Notes: generated by a model not told the origin, from the letters alone. 59,612 nt of DNA from DASXMX01 sp036794395 (GCA_036794395.1 DAIRGS010000004.1:1-59612), one strand, 5' to 3'. Shown: positions 50,665 through 59,468, counted from the stretch's first letter. Numbers and translations: made by a program.

Positions 50665-51465
50665 TCAGAACGGATTCACCAGGTCCAATAATTTCGCCAG
50701 GAAGCCGCGTTTGGTGGCGTTTCGCACATCTCCGGTGTGGGTCTTCTGCAATTCCAGGTCGAAGAGCTGATTGCTCAGGACAGAGTTAGCCGCGGTGATG
50801 TCCTCAGCCCGGCAGGTTCCGGTGAGCGTAATGGACTGTTCTTCGTCGTCGGCCTTGATGCGCTTGCGGGCCTGGAGGATCACTGTCCCATTGGGTTTTA
50901 CGTCCACGACTTCCGCGGTGATGCGGGCGGTGAAGCTGTCGGTTCGTTCAACGTCGCCCTGGCCTTGAAACGTCCGATTCCCCGCGAGATTGATCTCTGG
51001 CGTCGTCGTGCTCTGAAGCCCCGTCAGCGTCAGATTCCCCGGCTTAAACTTTACGAAGTTATTGACCTTGGCATCAAGCTGCGCATCTCGCGTCAGGTTG
51101 CTCGTGCCCTTAGTGGTGATCTCGCTTTGTTCGTTTACCACGATCGTCACTAAATCGTGCTGTTTGAGCGTTCGCGGGGTGGCCTCCGGCACAGCAATGA
51201 AGCTAATCGCTCCCGGCTTTGCCTGGGCAGGGCTCGCCTGAGCGATTAACTGTGCCTGCACCAATGAACCGCCGGTGCGCTTCATCAACTCCGACGCCTG
51301 TTCGGCCATCCCATTGTTTGCCGCGCTGGGAGGCACATTCAGCCGCCTCGGTTCGCGCTGTGGAACCGCGGTGGCCGGCTGTCCCGTCTGCGCGGTTTGC
51401 GCCGTCGCAATCCCGCCACCCATTGCCACACACATATTGACCAACAACGTCTTGCGATAGCCCAT
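50665..51465 (-). CDS. flgH: Flagellar L-ring protein FlgH
   Basis: 266 residues. The C-terminal half carries the family core: LKQHDLVTIVVNEQSEITTK, LTRDAQLDAKVNNFVKF, VERTDSFTARITAEVVDVKP, GTVILQARKRIKADDEEQSI then LTGTCRAEDITAANSVLSNQ. FlgH is usually an outer-membrane lipoprotein; here the leader (LLVNMCVAMGGGIATAQ) has no standard lipobox, so it may be processed by ordinary signal peptidase. Good ribosome site (GGAG) before ATG 51465. Confidence 0.94.
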   Translation of the reverse strand: MGYRKTLLVNMCVAMGGGIATAQTAQTGQPATAVPQREPRRLNVPPSAANNGMAEQASELMKRTGGSLVQAQLIAQASPAQAKPGAISFIAVPEATPRTLKQHDLVTIVVNEQSEITTKGTSNLTRDAQLDAKVNNFVKFKPGNLTLTGLQSTTTPEINLAGNRTFQGQGDVERTDSFTARITAEVVDVKPNGTVILQARKRIKADDEEQSITLTGTCRAEDITAANSVLSNQLFDLELQKTHTGDVRNATKRGFLAKLLDLVNPF

Positions 51466-51522
51466 TTACATCTCCAAAACACAATCGATCGTGTTGCGGT
51501 TTTCAGGCCCGCAAATTCATAT

Positions 51523-52821
51523 TTACTTTTCGCCCGCTGCCGCAACGGCCATCCCGGGCATCGGCCCGATCGTCCCCTCCTGCGGCCCGGTCAGCGTCAC
51601 TTCAAAGATGTCCTGCGTTGCATCATTCCTTACCTTCACGGCTTGCCCGTAGCATCCGCTTTCCATCGCCCGACCAACGGTTTTAACCCGCACAGTCCCC
51701 ACGTTCAGCGTGATGGTGATGAGCTGCCCGGTCTTCACGAGTGAAATCGCATCCACCATTCGAGCGGAAACGATTGTGCCCACTTTCAGGTCCCGGGCCG
51801 CCTCCTGACCCACCACCTGCGAAGCGGTCAGCAATTGCTCCGACGGCATTCGATCAATCAGAACGCGATGCTCGGCGACATCCGATGAACGAATGACTTG
51901 GTGATATCCGAGCGATTTCTCGATCACGAGCTGGTTCTGCCAGGCCCATGCCGTCGCGGTGACCACGCCTTTTTGCGAGCCGTTCCCGGTCAGGATTTGA
52001 ATGCTCCACGTTACGTCGCCCAGGTCGTGTACCTGATGGCCATCGATGTTGAATTTGAACAAAGGTTCGGACATGTGCAGCAGGTTTTCGTCCTTTGGAT
52101 TGAAATTCACCTGAAGCTGCTCGGCGGGGATATTGAGCCTTACCGCCAGGTCCTCGACCAGCAAAGATCGCAGGGTTTTGACCGGCGATTTCTCCTCCCT
52201 CGCGATAGCGGGCGCTGCAACGGTCGGGGTTGCCAAAGTAGAAGGTGGCTGGACAGTCACTGGCGCAGGTGCGAGCTTTTCTGGCGCGACGTCGGCCTCT
52301 TCAGTATCGCCCGATTTAGCCGCCGCCCATTGCCGCAACGCGCTCTGTTCGTCGAATTGCGTATCGCTCCGCCCAATCGTGCAGGACATCGGCCCGGAGA
52401 ACTTCACCACCCCAAGATTGACGCCCGCATCATGCAGCGTCGATCGAATCTGATCGACCGTAATTGCCTTGAAGGGAGATCGTGCGCTCAGTCGCAGCAC
52501 CACCAGGTCCGCGACCGGCACAAACACCGCGGCGTCGGAATCCGACCACCGGCACACCTGTTTGAGCTTGACCTCAGAACCGACAATCGTGGCATCCCCG
52601 CGCATTTCCAGCGTAGCGCCGCCGACATACCGATCGGTGCCCGGCACAAATCGCTCCGCCGTATCCTGTCTTGGAAGTTCCGCGCCAAAGCCCCACTGAT
52701 GAACCAGCGTCTGCGTCGCCCACGCGAGTAATATCACCGCAACCATGACCTGGATGCGCTTTCGCATCCCTAGCGGGCGTCCGTTCCCGTGCATTTGAAG
52801 ACTCCGTTCTTCAGAAATCAT
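51523..52821 (-). CDS. flgA: Flagella basal-body P-ring chaperone FlgA
   Basis: 432 residues, longer than the usual 220-260. One N-terminal helix (IQVMVAVILLAWATQTLV) for export. The C-terminal half fits the FlgA/SAF pattern: VIEKSLGYHQVIRSSDVAEH, VLIDRMPSEQLLTASQVVGQ then EAARDLKVGTIVSARMVD, LVKTGQLITITLNVGTVRVK and DIFEVTLTGPQ. The extra N-terminal half includes a second beta domain and a Pro/Ala/Thr linker. It assists P-ring formation. AGGA precedes ATG 52821. Followed by flgH, preceded by flgG. Confidence 0.9.
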   Translation of the reverse strand: MISEERSLQMHGNGRPLGMRKRIQVMVAVILLAWATQTLVHQWGFGAELPRQDTAERFVPGTDRYVGGATLEMRGDATIVGSEVKLKQVCRWSDSDAAVFVPVADLVVLRLSARSPFKAITVDQIRSTLHDAGVNLGVVKFSGPMSCTIGRSDTQFDEQSALRQWAAAKSGDTEEADVAPEKLAPAPVTVQPPSTLATPTVAAPAIAREEKSPVKTLRSLLVEDLAVRLNIPAEQLQVNFNPKDENLLHMSEPLFKFNIDGHQVHDLGDVTWSIQILTGNGSQKGVVTATAWAWQNQLVIEKSLGYHQVIRSSDVAEHRVLIDRMPSEQLLTASQVVGQEAARDLKVGTIVSARMVDAISLVKTGQLITITLNVGTVRVKTVGRAMESGCYGQAVKVRNDATQDIFEVTLTGPQEGTIGPMPGMAVAAAGEK

Positions 52822-52833
52822 CGTTCCTGTTCA

Positions 52834-53643
52834 TCATCCGCGGCCCAGATTTGCAACGGTTTGCAGCACTTTGTCCGCCGTCTGGATTGATTGGCTGTTC
52901 ATTTCAAAGGCGCGCTGGGTCTTGATCAGCGTGACGAGCTCGGTGACCGGATCCACATTGCTCTCTTCCAGAAAGCCCTGCTGGATCAGTCCCGCGCCCT
53001 GCTGCCCCGGCTGGCTTGTGATAGGGGGGCCAGAAGCATCGGTCTGCTGGTAGATGCCGCCGCCGAGCAACTGCATGCCTTGCGGATTTACAAATTGTGT
53101 CAGTTGGAATTGCCCAACCGTTCGCTTGGTCCCCGTGCCCGGCTGCAATACCTGGATCGTGCCGTCCTGTCCGATCGTAATGTCGGTCACTCCGCTTGGC
53201 ACCGTGATGGGCGGGACCAGCCGATAGCCCTCGCCAATTCCCACCACCAGTTCGTTTTTATTGTTGACGAAGAAGTTGCCGCTCCGCGTGTAGCCGATCC
53301 CGTCGCCAAATGACGGCATCATTTTTACGGCAAAGAAACCGTTTCCGCGGATCGCGATGTCCAGCTGCCCGTTGGTTGACTTGAGGCTCCCCTGGGTGAG
53401 ATCAATTTGCGTGTTATCGACGCGTGTCCCAAGGCCCACGAACAGCCCCGACGGCGCAACATCGCCCTGGGCGCTGGCCGTGCCCGGCTGCTTGAGCGTC
53501 AGGTATACAAGGTCCTGGAAGTTTGTCCGGCTTGCCTTGAATGCGGTCGTTTCCGCATTCGCGAGGTTGTTCGAGACCACGTCTATCTGTGTAGACAATG
53601 CCCGAAGCCCGCTGGCCGCCGAGTGGAGCGCCGTAATTGCCAT
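52834..53643 (-). CDS. flgG: Flagellar distal rod protein FlgG
   Basis: 269 residues, standard length. Rod/hook N-terminal motif ALHSAASGLRALSTQIDVVS then NNLANAETTAFKASRTNFQD; DIAIRGNGFFAVK; C-terminal GFLEESNVDPVTELVTLIKT then QRAFEMNSQSIQTADKVLQ. It builds the distal rod. AGAGGAAA precedes ATG 53643. It sits between the nested repeat and flgA on the reverse strand. Confidence 0.96.
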   Translation of the reverse strand: MAITALHSAASGLRALSTQIDVVSNNLANAETTAFKASRTNFQDLVYLTLKQPGTASAQGDVAPSGLFVGLGTRVDNTQIDLTQGSLKSTNGQLDIAIRGNGFFAVKMMPSFGDGIGYTRSGNFFVNNKNELVVGIGEGYRLVPPITVPSGVTDITIGQDGTIQVLQPGTGTKRTVGQFQLTQFVNPQGMQLLGGGIYQQTDASGPPITSQPGQQGAGLIQQGFLEESNVDPVTELVTLIKTQRAFEMNSQSIQTADKVLQTVANLGRG

Positions 53644-53760
53644 TCAACTTTCCTCTCACCCGATTTATCGGACCCAGCGACGGCCAGACTTGAGACAGCC
53701 GGTTTCTATTTCCGATTGTCCGTTTCGAAGGTGATCATCTGGCTGCGATAGACCAATGAT

Positions 53761-53816
53761 CGAAATTTCAAAATTCAGATTTGAGATTTCAAAATTCAGA
53801 CTTGAGATTTCGAATC
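53761..53816. repeat. AT-rich degenerate tandem repeat
   Basis: Units resembling TTCAAAATTCAGA/TTGAGATTTC repeat four or more times upstream of the flgG leader. Composition is far more AT-rich than the surroundings. Related in sequence to the run at 48411-48475. No function is evident. Confidence 0.6.
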
Positions 53817-53828
53817 ATTTGTCCTGTC

Positions 53829-54095
53829 TAAATGACCGTGCGCGATTCCGCGCCTTTTTGTGGCATGGGCTTCTAGCCCATGATCGAGGGAGATGACATC
53901 CAGCGACGGGTCCGATTTGGGAAAACCAAGTTTCGACAGTTGGACAACCTTCTGAATTTACCGCCAGAAAATGCCCGGTTCGGCAAGTTGGTTTTCCCAC
54001 ATCTAACCCCGCGCCGGACCCGCGGCTCCCCCGTCCACGGCTTAGAAAGCCGTGCCACGAAAATGCAATGGCGCTGAATCGCGCACGGTCATTTA
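53829..54095. repeat. Nested inverted-repeat element, copy B1
   Basis: Perfect 20-base outer arms (53829-53848, TAAATGACCGTGCGCGATTC, and its complement 54076-54095) enclose a second unit (53860-54058) framed by GTGGCATGGGCTTCTAGCCC at one end and its counterpart ending CGTGCCAC at the other. Inside, TTGGGAAAACCAAGTT and AAGTTGGTTTTCCCA (53917-54000) form a further inverted pair. A decayed relative lies at 19862-19972. It separates flgF from flgG. No coding sequence is supported. Confidence 0.8.
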
Positions 54096-54104
54096 GAGGG
54101 CGAA

Positions 54105-54860
54105 TCAACTGATTTTCCCAACGCTGTTCACACAGAGTTTCAACGTGGAATCCTGCGCCTGGATCATGTTCGCGTTGGCTTCGATCTGGCGTTGGGTATC
54201 CATCAGTTCCGCCATTTCGGTGGCCGGGTCGACGTTGGATTGCTCTCGAAATTCGCTGCGCACCCGGCTGTCGGATGGCTGAAGCGCGTTCGCGTCGGCC
54301 GGTTCGAGCAGATTCGAGCCGACTTTGGTCAGGGTGGACTTGTCGGCGACGTTAAACACGCCCAGCTGGGCAACCGCCTGGCCGTCTTGGGTGATTTGGC
54401 CATCGGGGTTGATGGTCACCGTTGCGCCCGGATTCAGCGTGATGGGCTGACGATTCGCATCCAAAACCTGCTGCCCCGAACTGGTGGACAATTGGCCGGC
54501 GTTATTCACTGTAAAACGGCCGTCTCGCGTCAGCAGCGTCTTGCCATTCTGCTGGACGGCAAAGAAGCCTTCGCCTTGAATCGCCACATCCTCCGGCGAT
54601 CCGGTCTGCTCCATGCTGCCCTGGGAAAAATCGATGTGGTTGGGCATCCCCAGCAGTCCGCCGCCCATGCCTTCGAGCTTTGGATCGCTCCAATCGCCCG
54701 GCTTGCGGTTTTCCTGCGCAGCCGTCAGGCGCTGCTTGAAGCTGGGGACGTCGCGCTTGAATCCAGATGTTTCGGAATTCGCCAAATTGTTGGCGATCAC
54801 GTCCTGCCGGTATGAGTTGGCAGCGATGCCGCTGGCCGAAAGGTACAGACCGTAAATCAT
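54105..54860 (-). CDS. flgF: Flagellar basal-body rod protein FlgF
   Basis: 251 residues. MIYGLYLSASGIAANSYRQD then VIANNLANSETSGFKRDVPS is the rod-protein opening; DVAIQGEGFFAVQQNG is the central motif; EQSNVDPATEMAELMDTQRQ then IEANANMIQAQDSTLKLCVN closes it. It forms part of the proximal rod. First gene of the flagellar run, with its promoter presumably in the 520-base gap upstream; no strong sigma-28 match was recognised there. A shared family fold with FlgG makes the FlgF call slightly tentative. Confidence 0.9.
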   Translation of the reverse strand: MIYGLYLSASGIAANSYRQDVIANNLANSETSGFKRDVPSFKQRLTAAQENRKPGDWSDPKLEGMGGGLLGMPNHIDFSQGSMEQTGSPEDVAIQGEGFFAVQQNGKTLLTRDGRFTVNNAGQLSTSSGQQVLDANRQPITLNPGATVTINPDGQITQDGQAVAQLGVFNVADKSTLTKVGSNLLEPADANALQPSDSRVRSEFREQSNVDPATEMAELMDTQRQIEANANMIQAQDSTLKLCVNSVGKIS

Positions 54861-55380
54861 GGGGTACCGATTTCCGCAAGAGGCTCAACATGGAGCCCCC
54901 GCCGTGCGTGGCCGGCGGGGGCTCCGATAGTCGAGCAGCGGTCGCCGAGAGCAATTCGACCGCATCGCACGTGGGCGTCCGCCCAACAGCAAGGCTCCGT
55001 CCTAAGGTCACGAAGGCTCCGCCTTCGCTGGCACATCACCGGCTTTCGCCTGTGTCGCGCCCGGCAGTGGTCCATCCATGAACTCTCACCTCCGGTGGCT
55101 CCGCCACACAAAGGTGCTGCCGACTTCCATCCTTGAGGGGGACGCTCTCACAGCCGCGCCCGGATGCCGTCAAGTGGATCTGCCTCAACCCATATCAAGC
55201 CTCGTGCCAACTGTGCCACAGGTTGCAGCTGCGCCCGATTCATTGTCTGGAACAATATTGGGCGCATGGCTTTAGGTGAATCTTGGAGAAAAAATCTGAT
55301 TGCAATGGTCATAGCGCTCGACGCATCGGGCCGCGCAGATGCTGCCGGTGATCGGCATGAGCTGCGCGGCAATTCCTACG
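54861..55380. other. Intergenic region upstream of flgF
   Basis: 520 bases without a supported gene. Near the flgF side a perfect GC hairpin (54892-54926) pairs GGAGCCCCCGCC with GGCGGGGGCTCC. Further on, short GAAGGCTCCGCCTTC and GTGGCTCCGCCAC palindromes recur. Several short open frames cross the region but have no motif, no ribosome site and palindrome-driven composition. The flagellar promoter should lie here. Confidence 0.5.
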
Positions 55381-56253
55381 TCAGGGCGCTACAGAATCTG
55401 CGGTAGGATCGGATTTGGGCGAGCGGATTTCTTCAAGCAGGGCGGCGCGATCCGGCGCATCGAGCGGCTCAACGGTCATCGTCAATGTCTTGCCTTCAAT
55501 GCGAAATGCGGTGACTTTCACTGGCAAGCTCTTTGGCTTGCTCTGCATGGAGTAGGGCAGGAATAGCACCGGGGGCGCCGGCTGCTCGTGCAGCATGTCG
55601 ATCAGCAATTCGCCCATTGCCGCCGCCACGGTATCCAGATTGGCCCCGCCCTGGGGTCCGATTTCCGCGCCGGCGCGCCAGGCGGGCAGATGGACGTTCA
55701 TCGCGGCTTCCGCGTGCTTTCGATATCCGGCATAAAACGAAGCCGGTAACGGAAGCCTGCCGGCAAGGATCCTCCCAATCGAAACCCGTAGCTTGCCACC
55801 CTCAAGCCGAGGCACAATTTCCACACTGAGCACCGAGCCCAGATCGGTTACTGTCGCCGCGGCAAGCAACCGTCCGTCCCTCAGGGCGATTTGCGGTTGC
55901 GAGATGTACGCCGAATAAGCCGAACTCCATCCAAAGGTCGAATCCCATTTGCGAAAGAATCCGTTCAGTTCATCCTGGGTGAATGTCACTTCTATCGCTT
56001 TTGATGGATGCGTGGTCGGCGCGCCTCGGGCACTGCTGGCGGCAAATGCCTGTTGATCCTGCGCCCAGTTAAGCGTCCTTTGTAGTTGCCGCTCGGCCCG
56101 GTTGGCGGCGGCCTCAAGCTCCTGCGGGTCCATCGGCAGCCGGCTGTACCACTCCGGTTCCCCGCGTGCCATCCACCAGGCGCAGCCCCCCAGCGCGGCA
56201 GCGAAAACCACGACAAACAGCACCAGCAAAAGCAACCGCTTTCGCCATTTCAT
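55381..56253 (-). CDS. Membrane-anchored hypothetical protein
   Basis: 290 residues from ATG 56253 (GGAG nine bases upstream). One N-terminal helix (KRLLLLVLFVVVFAAALGGC) ends in a cysteine (VFAAALGGCAWW) that roughly resembles a lipobox. The rest is a mixed alpha/beta domain (EVTFTQDELNGFFRKWD, LLAAATVTDLGSVLSVEIVP, LRVSIGRILAGRLPLPASF, VKVTAFRIEGKTLTMTVEPL). The layout resembles YpmS-like envelope proteins, but no family can be named. An upstream in-frame ATG at 56346 gives a less likely extension. Confidence 0.65.
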   Translation of the reverse strand: MKWRKRLLLLVLFVVVFAAALGGCAWWMARGEPEWYSRLPMDPQELEAAANRAERQLQRTLNWAQDQQAFAASSARGAPTTHPSKAIEVTFTQDELNGFFRKWDSTFGWSSAYSAYISQPQIALRDGRLLAAATVTDLGSVLSVEIVPRLEGGKLRVSIGRILAGRLPLPASFYAGYRKHAEAAMNVHLPAWRAGAEIGPQGGANLDTVAAAMGELLIDMLHEQPAPPVLFLPYSMQSKPKSLPVKVTAFRIEGKTLTMTVEPLDAPDRAALLEEIRSPKSDPTADSVAP

Positions 56254-56380
56254 GCTCAAAACTCCGTTACACTCGTTTTGCGCCTTACAGTCCTCACGAT
56301 CGCAACCGATTTGGCCCAGGCCCTGTCGCAAGCGATATGTTTTCACCGCCTGGGTTAAAGTCCCGTGATAGACTTGCCGA

Positions 56381-56839
56381 GTGTCGCAACTGACCCTCGG
56401 CCATCCTTCCGATGTCTATCGCCAAACCGCCCGGCGGCTGCGGGGCCGGTTAGATGGCAAGCCGGGTGAATTGTATCGTTCGCTTCGCGACTTGTCTGAT
56501 CAATACGATAGCCGCCACCCTTTCCCTTCTGGACGGACGGCCCACCTCCTTCCGCGCACCCCGGCTGACGATTTCGCCGCTCAGATCATTCGCAAGATTC
56601 ATGCAGGCGTCCTCTCCTACTCCGATCGCCTCCACCTTTTAACGGTGGCCGAAACAATGAGCATCGGCCGGTTCGAAGCCAATCTCATCATCGCGGCTGT
56701 TCAACATCGCATCGGTGTCAAAACCCTTCCAGAGCCGATCGAACTCCGGTCGCGAAACTCTAGCGCCGATCGTTGGGCCGCCTTTGTTGTAGTTCAGGTC
56801 CTGATTCTGTTTATGGTGTGGGCCCTCTTCTTACACTAA
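56381..56839 (+). CDS. Hypothetical protein with C-terminal membrane helix
   Basis: 152 residues starting at GTG 56381. A basic, helical soluble part (DVYRQTARRLRGRLDGKPGE, YRSLRDLSDQYDS, FEANLIIAAVQHRIGVKTLP) ends in one membrane helix (WAAFVVVQVLILFMVWALFL) at the very C-terminus, so it is tail-anchored with the domain in the cytoplasm. It overlaps the 3' end of the convergent glycosyltransferase gene by nine bases. No family recognised. Confidence 0.6.
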   Translation: MSQLTLGHPSDVYRQTARRLRGRLDGKPGELYRSLRDLSDQYDSRHPFPSGRTAHLLPRTPADDFAAQIIRKIHAGVLSYSDRLHLLTVAETMSIGRFEANLIIAAVQHRIGVKTLPEPIELRSRNSSADRWAAFVVVQVLILFMVWALFLH

Positions 56840-57964
56840 TCCCACCAACTCCCGGTACAGCTCGATGTGCATCGCCGCCACTGAATCCCACGAATATCGC
56901 TTCGCCACCTGCCGGGCGGCAGCACCCATTTGAACGCATTGATTCGGGTCGGCAAACACCGGGCGCAGAATCTGCGCCAGCCCCATCCAATCTTCATCCG
57001 CGAATAAGAATCCGGTCTTTCCGTCCTCAATCAGGTCCGCAATCCCCGGAACCCGCGTTCCTATGATTGGTCTTCCAGCCGCGAAGGTTTCCAGCACTAC
57101 CAGTGGAAATGCTTCCCACACCCGCGATGGCATCACGGTCGCAATCGCGTTCTGAAGCAAATAGACCTTGTCGTTGCCCTCCACGCGTCCCACGAATCGC
57201 ACGCGATCGGTCAATCCCAGCGAATGTGACGTCGTCTTCAACTCCGCCTGATCGTCTCCCGTTCCCGCGATGACCAACTGCACGCTGTCTCCAGCCGGAA
57301 CTTGTGTCATTGCCCGAAGCAGCACATCCACGCCTTTGCGCTTGGCGAGTCTGCCCAGATAAAACACATACTTGCCCTCGCGGATCAAACTATCCAGCAT
57401 GGCGGGACGTGTCGCGCTGGCTTGATATGGCGCCAGATCGATCCCATTCGGAATCGTCACAATCCGTCGCGCTTCGGGATACAGCCGGCGAAAGTTCTTT
57501 TCGGTAAATGGCGCGATCGAAACGAGCACATCCGCCGCCTGCAATGCCATCCGCATCCGCTGTGGGATCCGGCCACGCTCAAGTCGAGGATTGTTTTCTC
57601 GAACATCGCCCCCGTGGCTCGTGATCGCCAACGGAATCCCCAGCTTTGACTTGCAAAGCCCAGCCAGATACCCCGTTGGGTAAACATCGTGACAATGGAT
57701 CAGGTCGAAGCGGTAGCGCCGCTGAACCCGTTGCAAAAACACGCGATACCACGAAACAAAATCCCGAGTTGACACAAAACGGGGATGGCGAACGACCGGG
57801 TAGGGCAGTTCACCATCGCGCGCCACCAGCGGACGACGCGGTTTCGGGGCTAACACAACCGGTTCATGACCCATCCTCACGAAGTGCCGGGCGAGTGAAT
57901 CAACCACCGCTTCCTGGCCACCCAGCTTTGGCAACGCGGTGGCGGTATAAAGACAAATGCGCAT
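56831..57964 (-). CDS. Glycosyltransferase family 4 (GT-B) enzyme
   Basis: 377 residues from ATG 57964. GT-B fold of the GT1/GT4 superfamily: N-terminal LPKLGGQEAVVDSLARHFV, SHGGDVRE, and FDLIHCHDVYPTGYLAGL; C-terminal FYLGRLAKRKGVDVLLRA, LVIAGTGDDQAELK, and the nucleotide-sugar motif EAFPLVVLETFAAGRPIIGT then VPGIADLIEDGKTGFLF. It transfers a sugar from an NDP-sugar, probably in envelope or exopolysaccharide synthesis; acceptor unknown. The frame extends to 58039 without support. Confidence 0.9.
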   Translation of the reverse strand: MRICLYTATALPKLGGQEAVVDSLARHFVRMGHEPVVLAPKPRRPLVARDGELPYPVVRHPRFVSTRDFVSWYRVFLQRVQRRYRFDLIHCHDVYPTGYLAGLCKSKLGIPLAITSHGGDVRENNPRLERGRIPQRMRMALQAADVLVSIAPFTEKNFRRLYPEARRIVTIPNGIDLAPYQASATRPAMLDSLIREGKYVFYLGRLAKRKGVDVLLRAMTQVPAGDSVQLVIAGTGDDQAELKTTSHSLGLTDRVRFVGRVEGNDKVYLLQNAIATVMPSRVWEAFPLVVLETFAAGRPIIGTRVPGIADLIEDGKTGFLFADEDWMGLAQILRPVFADPNQCVQMGAAARQVAKRYSWDSVAAMHIELYRELVGLV

Positions 57965-58274
57965 CTGGATTGAAGCTCTTAACCCTTCAGCTCTACCCCA
58001 ACTGCCCGAATCACTTGATCTACCGCCTGGATCGATCACCGCCCACCTTCAATTGGGCAGCGTACGTATAATACTCTGCCTCCATCACTTATCGAGCTTC
58101 TTTCGATCCCGCGACGCCGTTGCACAAGCTCGCTGTGACGTGCCGGGTTGGGAATTGGTCCTGCTCCATTCAGAGGCTAAAATAGATCGTGGTGTTGAGG
58201 GCTTGAGCCGCTCAACTTCGCCGGAGTGGAGATGCAGCGCAATACTCGCTCCGGTTCCCGTACGGAGTGACACA

Positions 58275-59108
58275 ATGAGTGATGAACTGTCACGCCAGGA
58301 TAAGCAGGAATTCAAATCAGCCAGCAAGGACATCACACCTGTTCTTCGTGGCTGGTCCTATGAGCCCGGCGTTATTAACGTCCGAAAAATTCATGGCCAC
58401 GACGGCGCTCCCAAAGTTCAGATGCGCCTCGATCTGGGCCTTTTGCAGATGGAGATGAACGGCCGCCCCGACGGCGCGCGCCCGCATGGCTGTGAGTCGC
58501 TTCTCGAATACTTCGAAAAGCAACTGGCCGATCATGAGGATCAACACGGGACCGAGCTGGGTTTCCAGCTCAATGACTCCCAATGTGCTTCGTTGCGTGA
58601 GGAAGCCGTCCAGTATTACTACCGCTACCTCAGCCTCTTCGTCCTCGAAGAATTCCCCGGCGTCGTTCGCGACACTGCCCGGAACCTTCGCGTCCTTGAT
58701 ATCTGCGGCAAGTACGCAGACGAAGAGCAGGACCGCCTGGTCCTTGAGCAATACCGTCCCTATATCATCATGATGAATTCCCGCGCCAGTGCTTCGATCC
58801 TTCAGCAGGAAGGCAAGCTCACCCAGGCGCTGCGAACTGTCGAAGACGGCTTGGAGGACATCAAAGCGTTCTTCGCGCGATTTGGACAGGAGGACGCTTA
58901 CACGCGGTCCAATGAAGTTCGCGTGCTCCGCCAGTTTGCCCGCGGCATTCGCAAAAAATTGCCGGTGAATCCGATGACCCGGCTCAAGCGCAAGCTCGAA
59001 AAGGCCGTCAAGAGCGAACGCTACGAGGAAGCCGCCCAGCTGCGCGACAAAATCCTCCGGATGCAGCAACCCTCAACCCCCGGCGGAGAAAACGCAAACC
59101 GGGCGTGA
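58275..59108 (+). CDS. UVR-motif protein
   Basis: 277 residues. GGAG with a seven-base spacing precedes ATG 58275; an upstream in-frame ATG at 57957 would run through a region of low-quality sequence opposite the glycosyltransferase start and is rejected. Middle: SLLEYFEKQLADHEDQHGTE, then SLREEAVQYYYRYLSLFVLE. The C-terminus holds a UvrB/UvrC-type motif (MTRLKRKLEKAVKSERYEEA then AQLRDKI), which mediates protein contacts in UvrB, UvrC and McsA-type proteins. Conserved in planctomycetes; its partner is unknown. Not a nuclease by itself. Confidence 0.8.
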   Translation: MSDELSRQDKQEFKSASKDITPVLRGWSYEPGVINVRKIHGHDGAPKVQMRLDLGLLQMEMNGRPDGARPHGCESLLEYFEKQLADHEDQHGTELGFQLNDSQCASLREEAVQYYYRYLSLFVLEEFPGVVRDTARNLRVLDICGKYADEEQDRLVLEQYRPYIIMMNSRASASILQQEGKLTQALRTVEDGLEDIKAFFARFGQEDAYTRSNEVRVLRQFARGIRKKLPVNPMTRLKRKLEKAVKSERYEEAAQLRDKILRMQQPSTPGGENANRA

Positions 59109-59173
59109 TTCGACGGAAGAATGTAGATTGTGCTGCCGCGGGGGGGATCCAGCTAATTGCGAACGAACGTTTT

Positions 59174-59251
59174 GTCATCCTGGAGCGCAGCGAAGGATCT
59201 GATCGTCGAGCGATTGACCGCCCTCAGATCCTTCGCTGCGCTCAGGATGAC
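59174..59251. repeat. Inverted repeat GTCATCCTG...CAGGATGAC
   Basis: Arms 59174-59202 and 59224-59251 pair over about 28 bases (GTCATCCTGGAGCGCAGCGA and onward through GGATCTGA) with one unpaired base, around a 20-base loop. The same GTCATCCTGAGCGCAGCGAAGG repeat is very widespread across unrelated bacterial genomes. It lies between the UVR-motif gene and a 24-residue gene. No gene is supported in 59109-59393. Confidence 0.8.
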
Positions 59252-59393
59252 AATTGAAGGTGTTTTTTACATGGCGAGTCAAATACGGGATCGTAAAAGG
59301 ACCGCGGATCGCAGTATCCCCGCCCCAACGCTAGACGCCAACGCTCCCCCACGTTAGGTTACGCCCTTTTCCACCGAGGAAAGGAGCCGCGGA

Positions 59394-59468
59394 ATGTCGA
59401 AGCCCCGCCGCCGCCGAAAGATCGGCAGCAAGAAGCGCAAGGCCCGTCGCGACCGTCGAAAACGCTAG
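59394..59468 (+). CDS. Tiny basic, ribosome-associated-like protein
   Basis: 24 residues, 16 of them Lys or Arg: MSKPRRRRKIGSKKRKARRD then RRKR. AAAGGAG with seven-base spacing precedes the ATG, a near-ideal site, and a terminator-like hairpin follows. Such peptides resemble the bS22/COX24-like and THX small ribosomal proteins that bind rRNA. Too short for most gene callers. Function is inferred only from composition and expression signals. Confidence 0.65.
   Translation: MSKPRRRRKIGSKKRKARRDRRKR

Noticed and set aside
54857..55111. 84-codon reverse-strand frame upstream of flgF
   Set aside because: Product is Arg/Cys-rich and built from palindromes; it overlaps the flgF start and has no family similarity.
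57957..58274. 106-codon N-terminal extension of the UVR-motif gene
   Set aside because: It overlaps the start of the convergent-side glycosyltransferase, has unlike composition, and a good ribosome site lies before ATG 58275.
59157..59357. 66-codon plus-strand frame
   Set aside because: It translates the inverted repeat at 59174-59251 and has no ribosome site.
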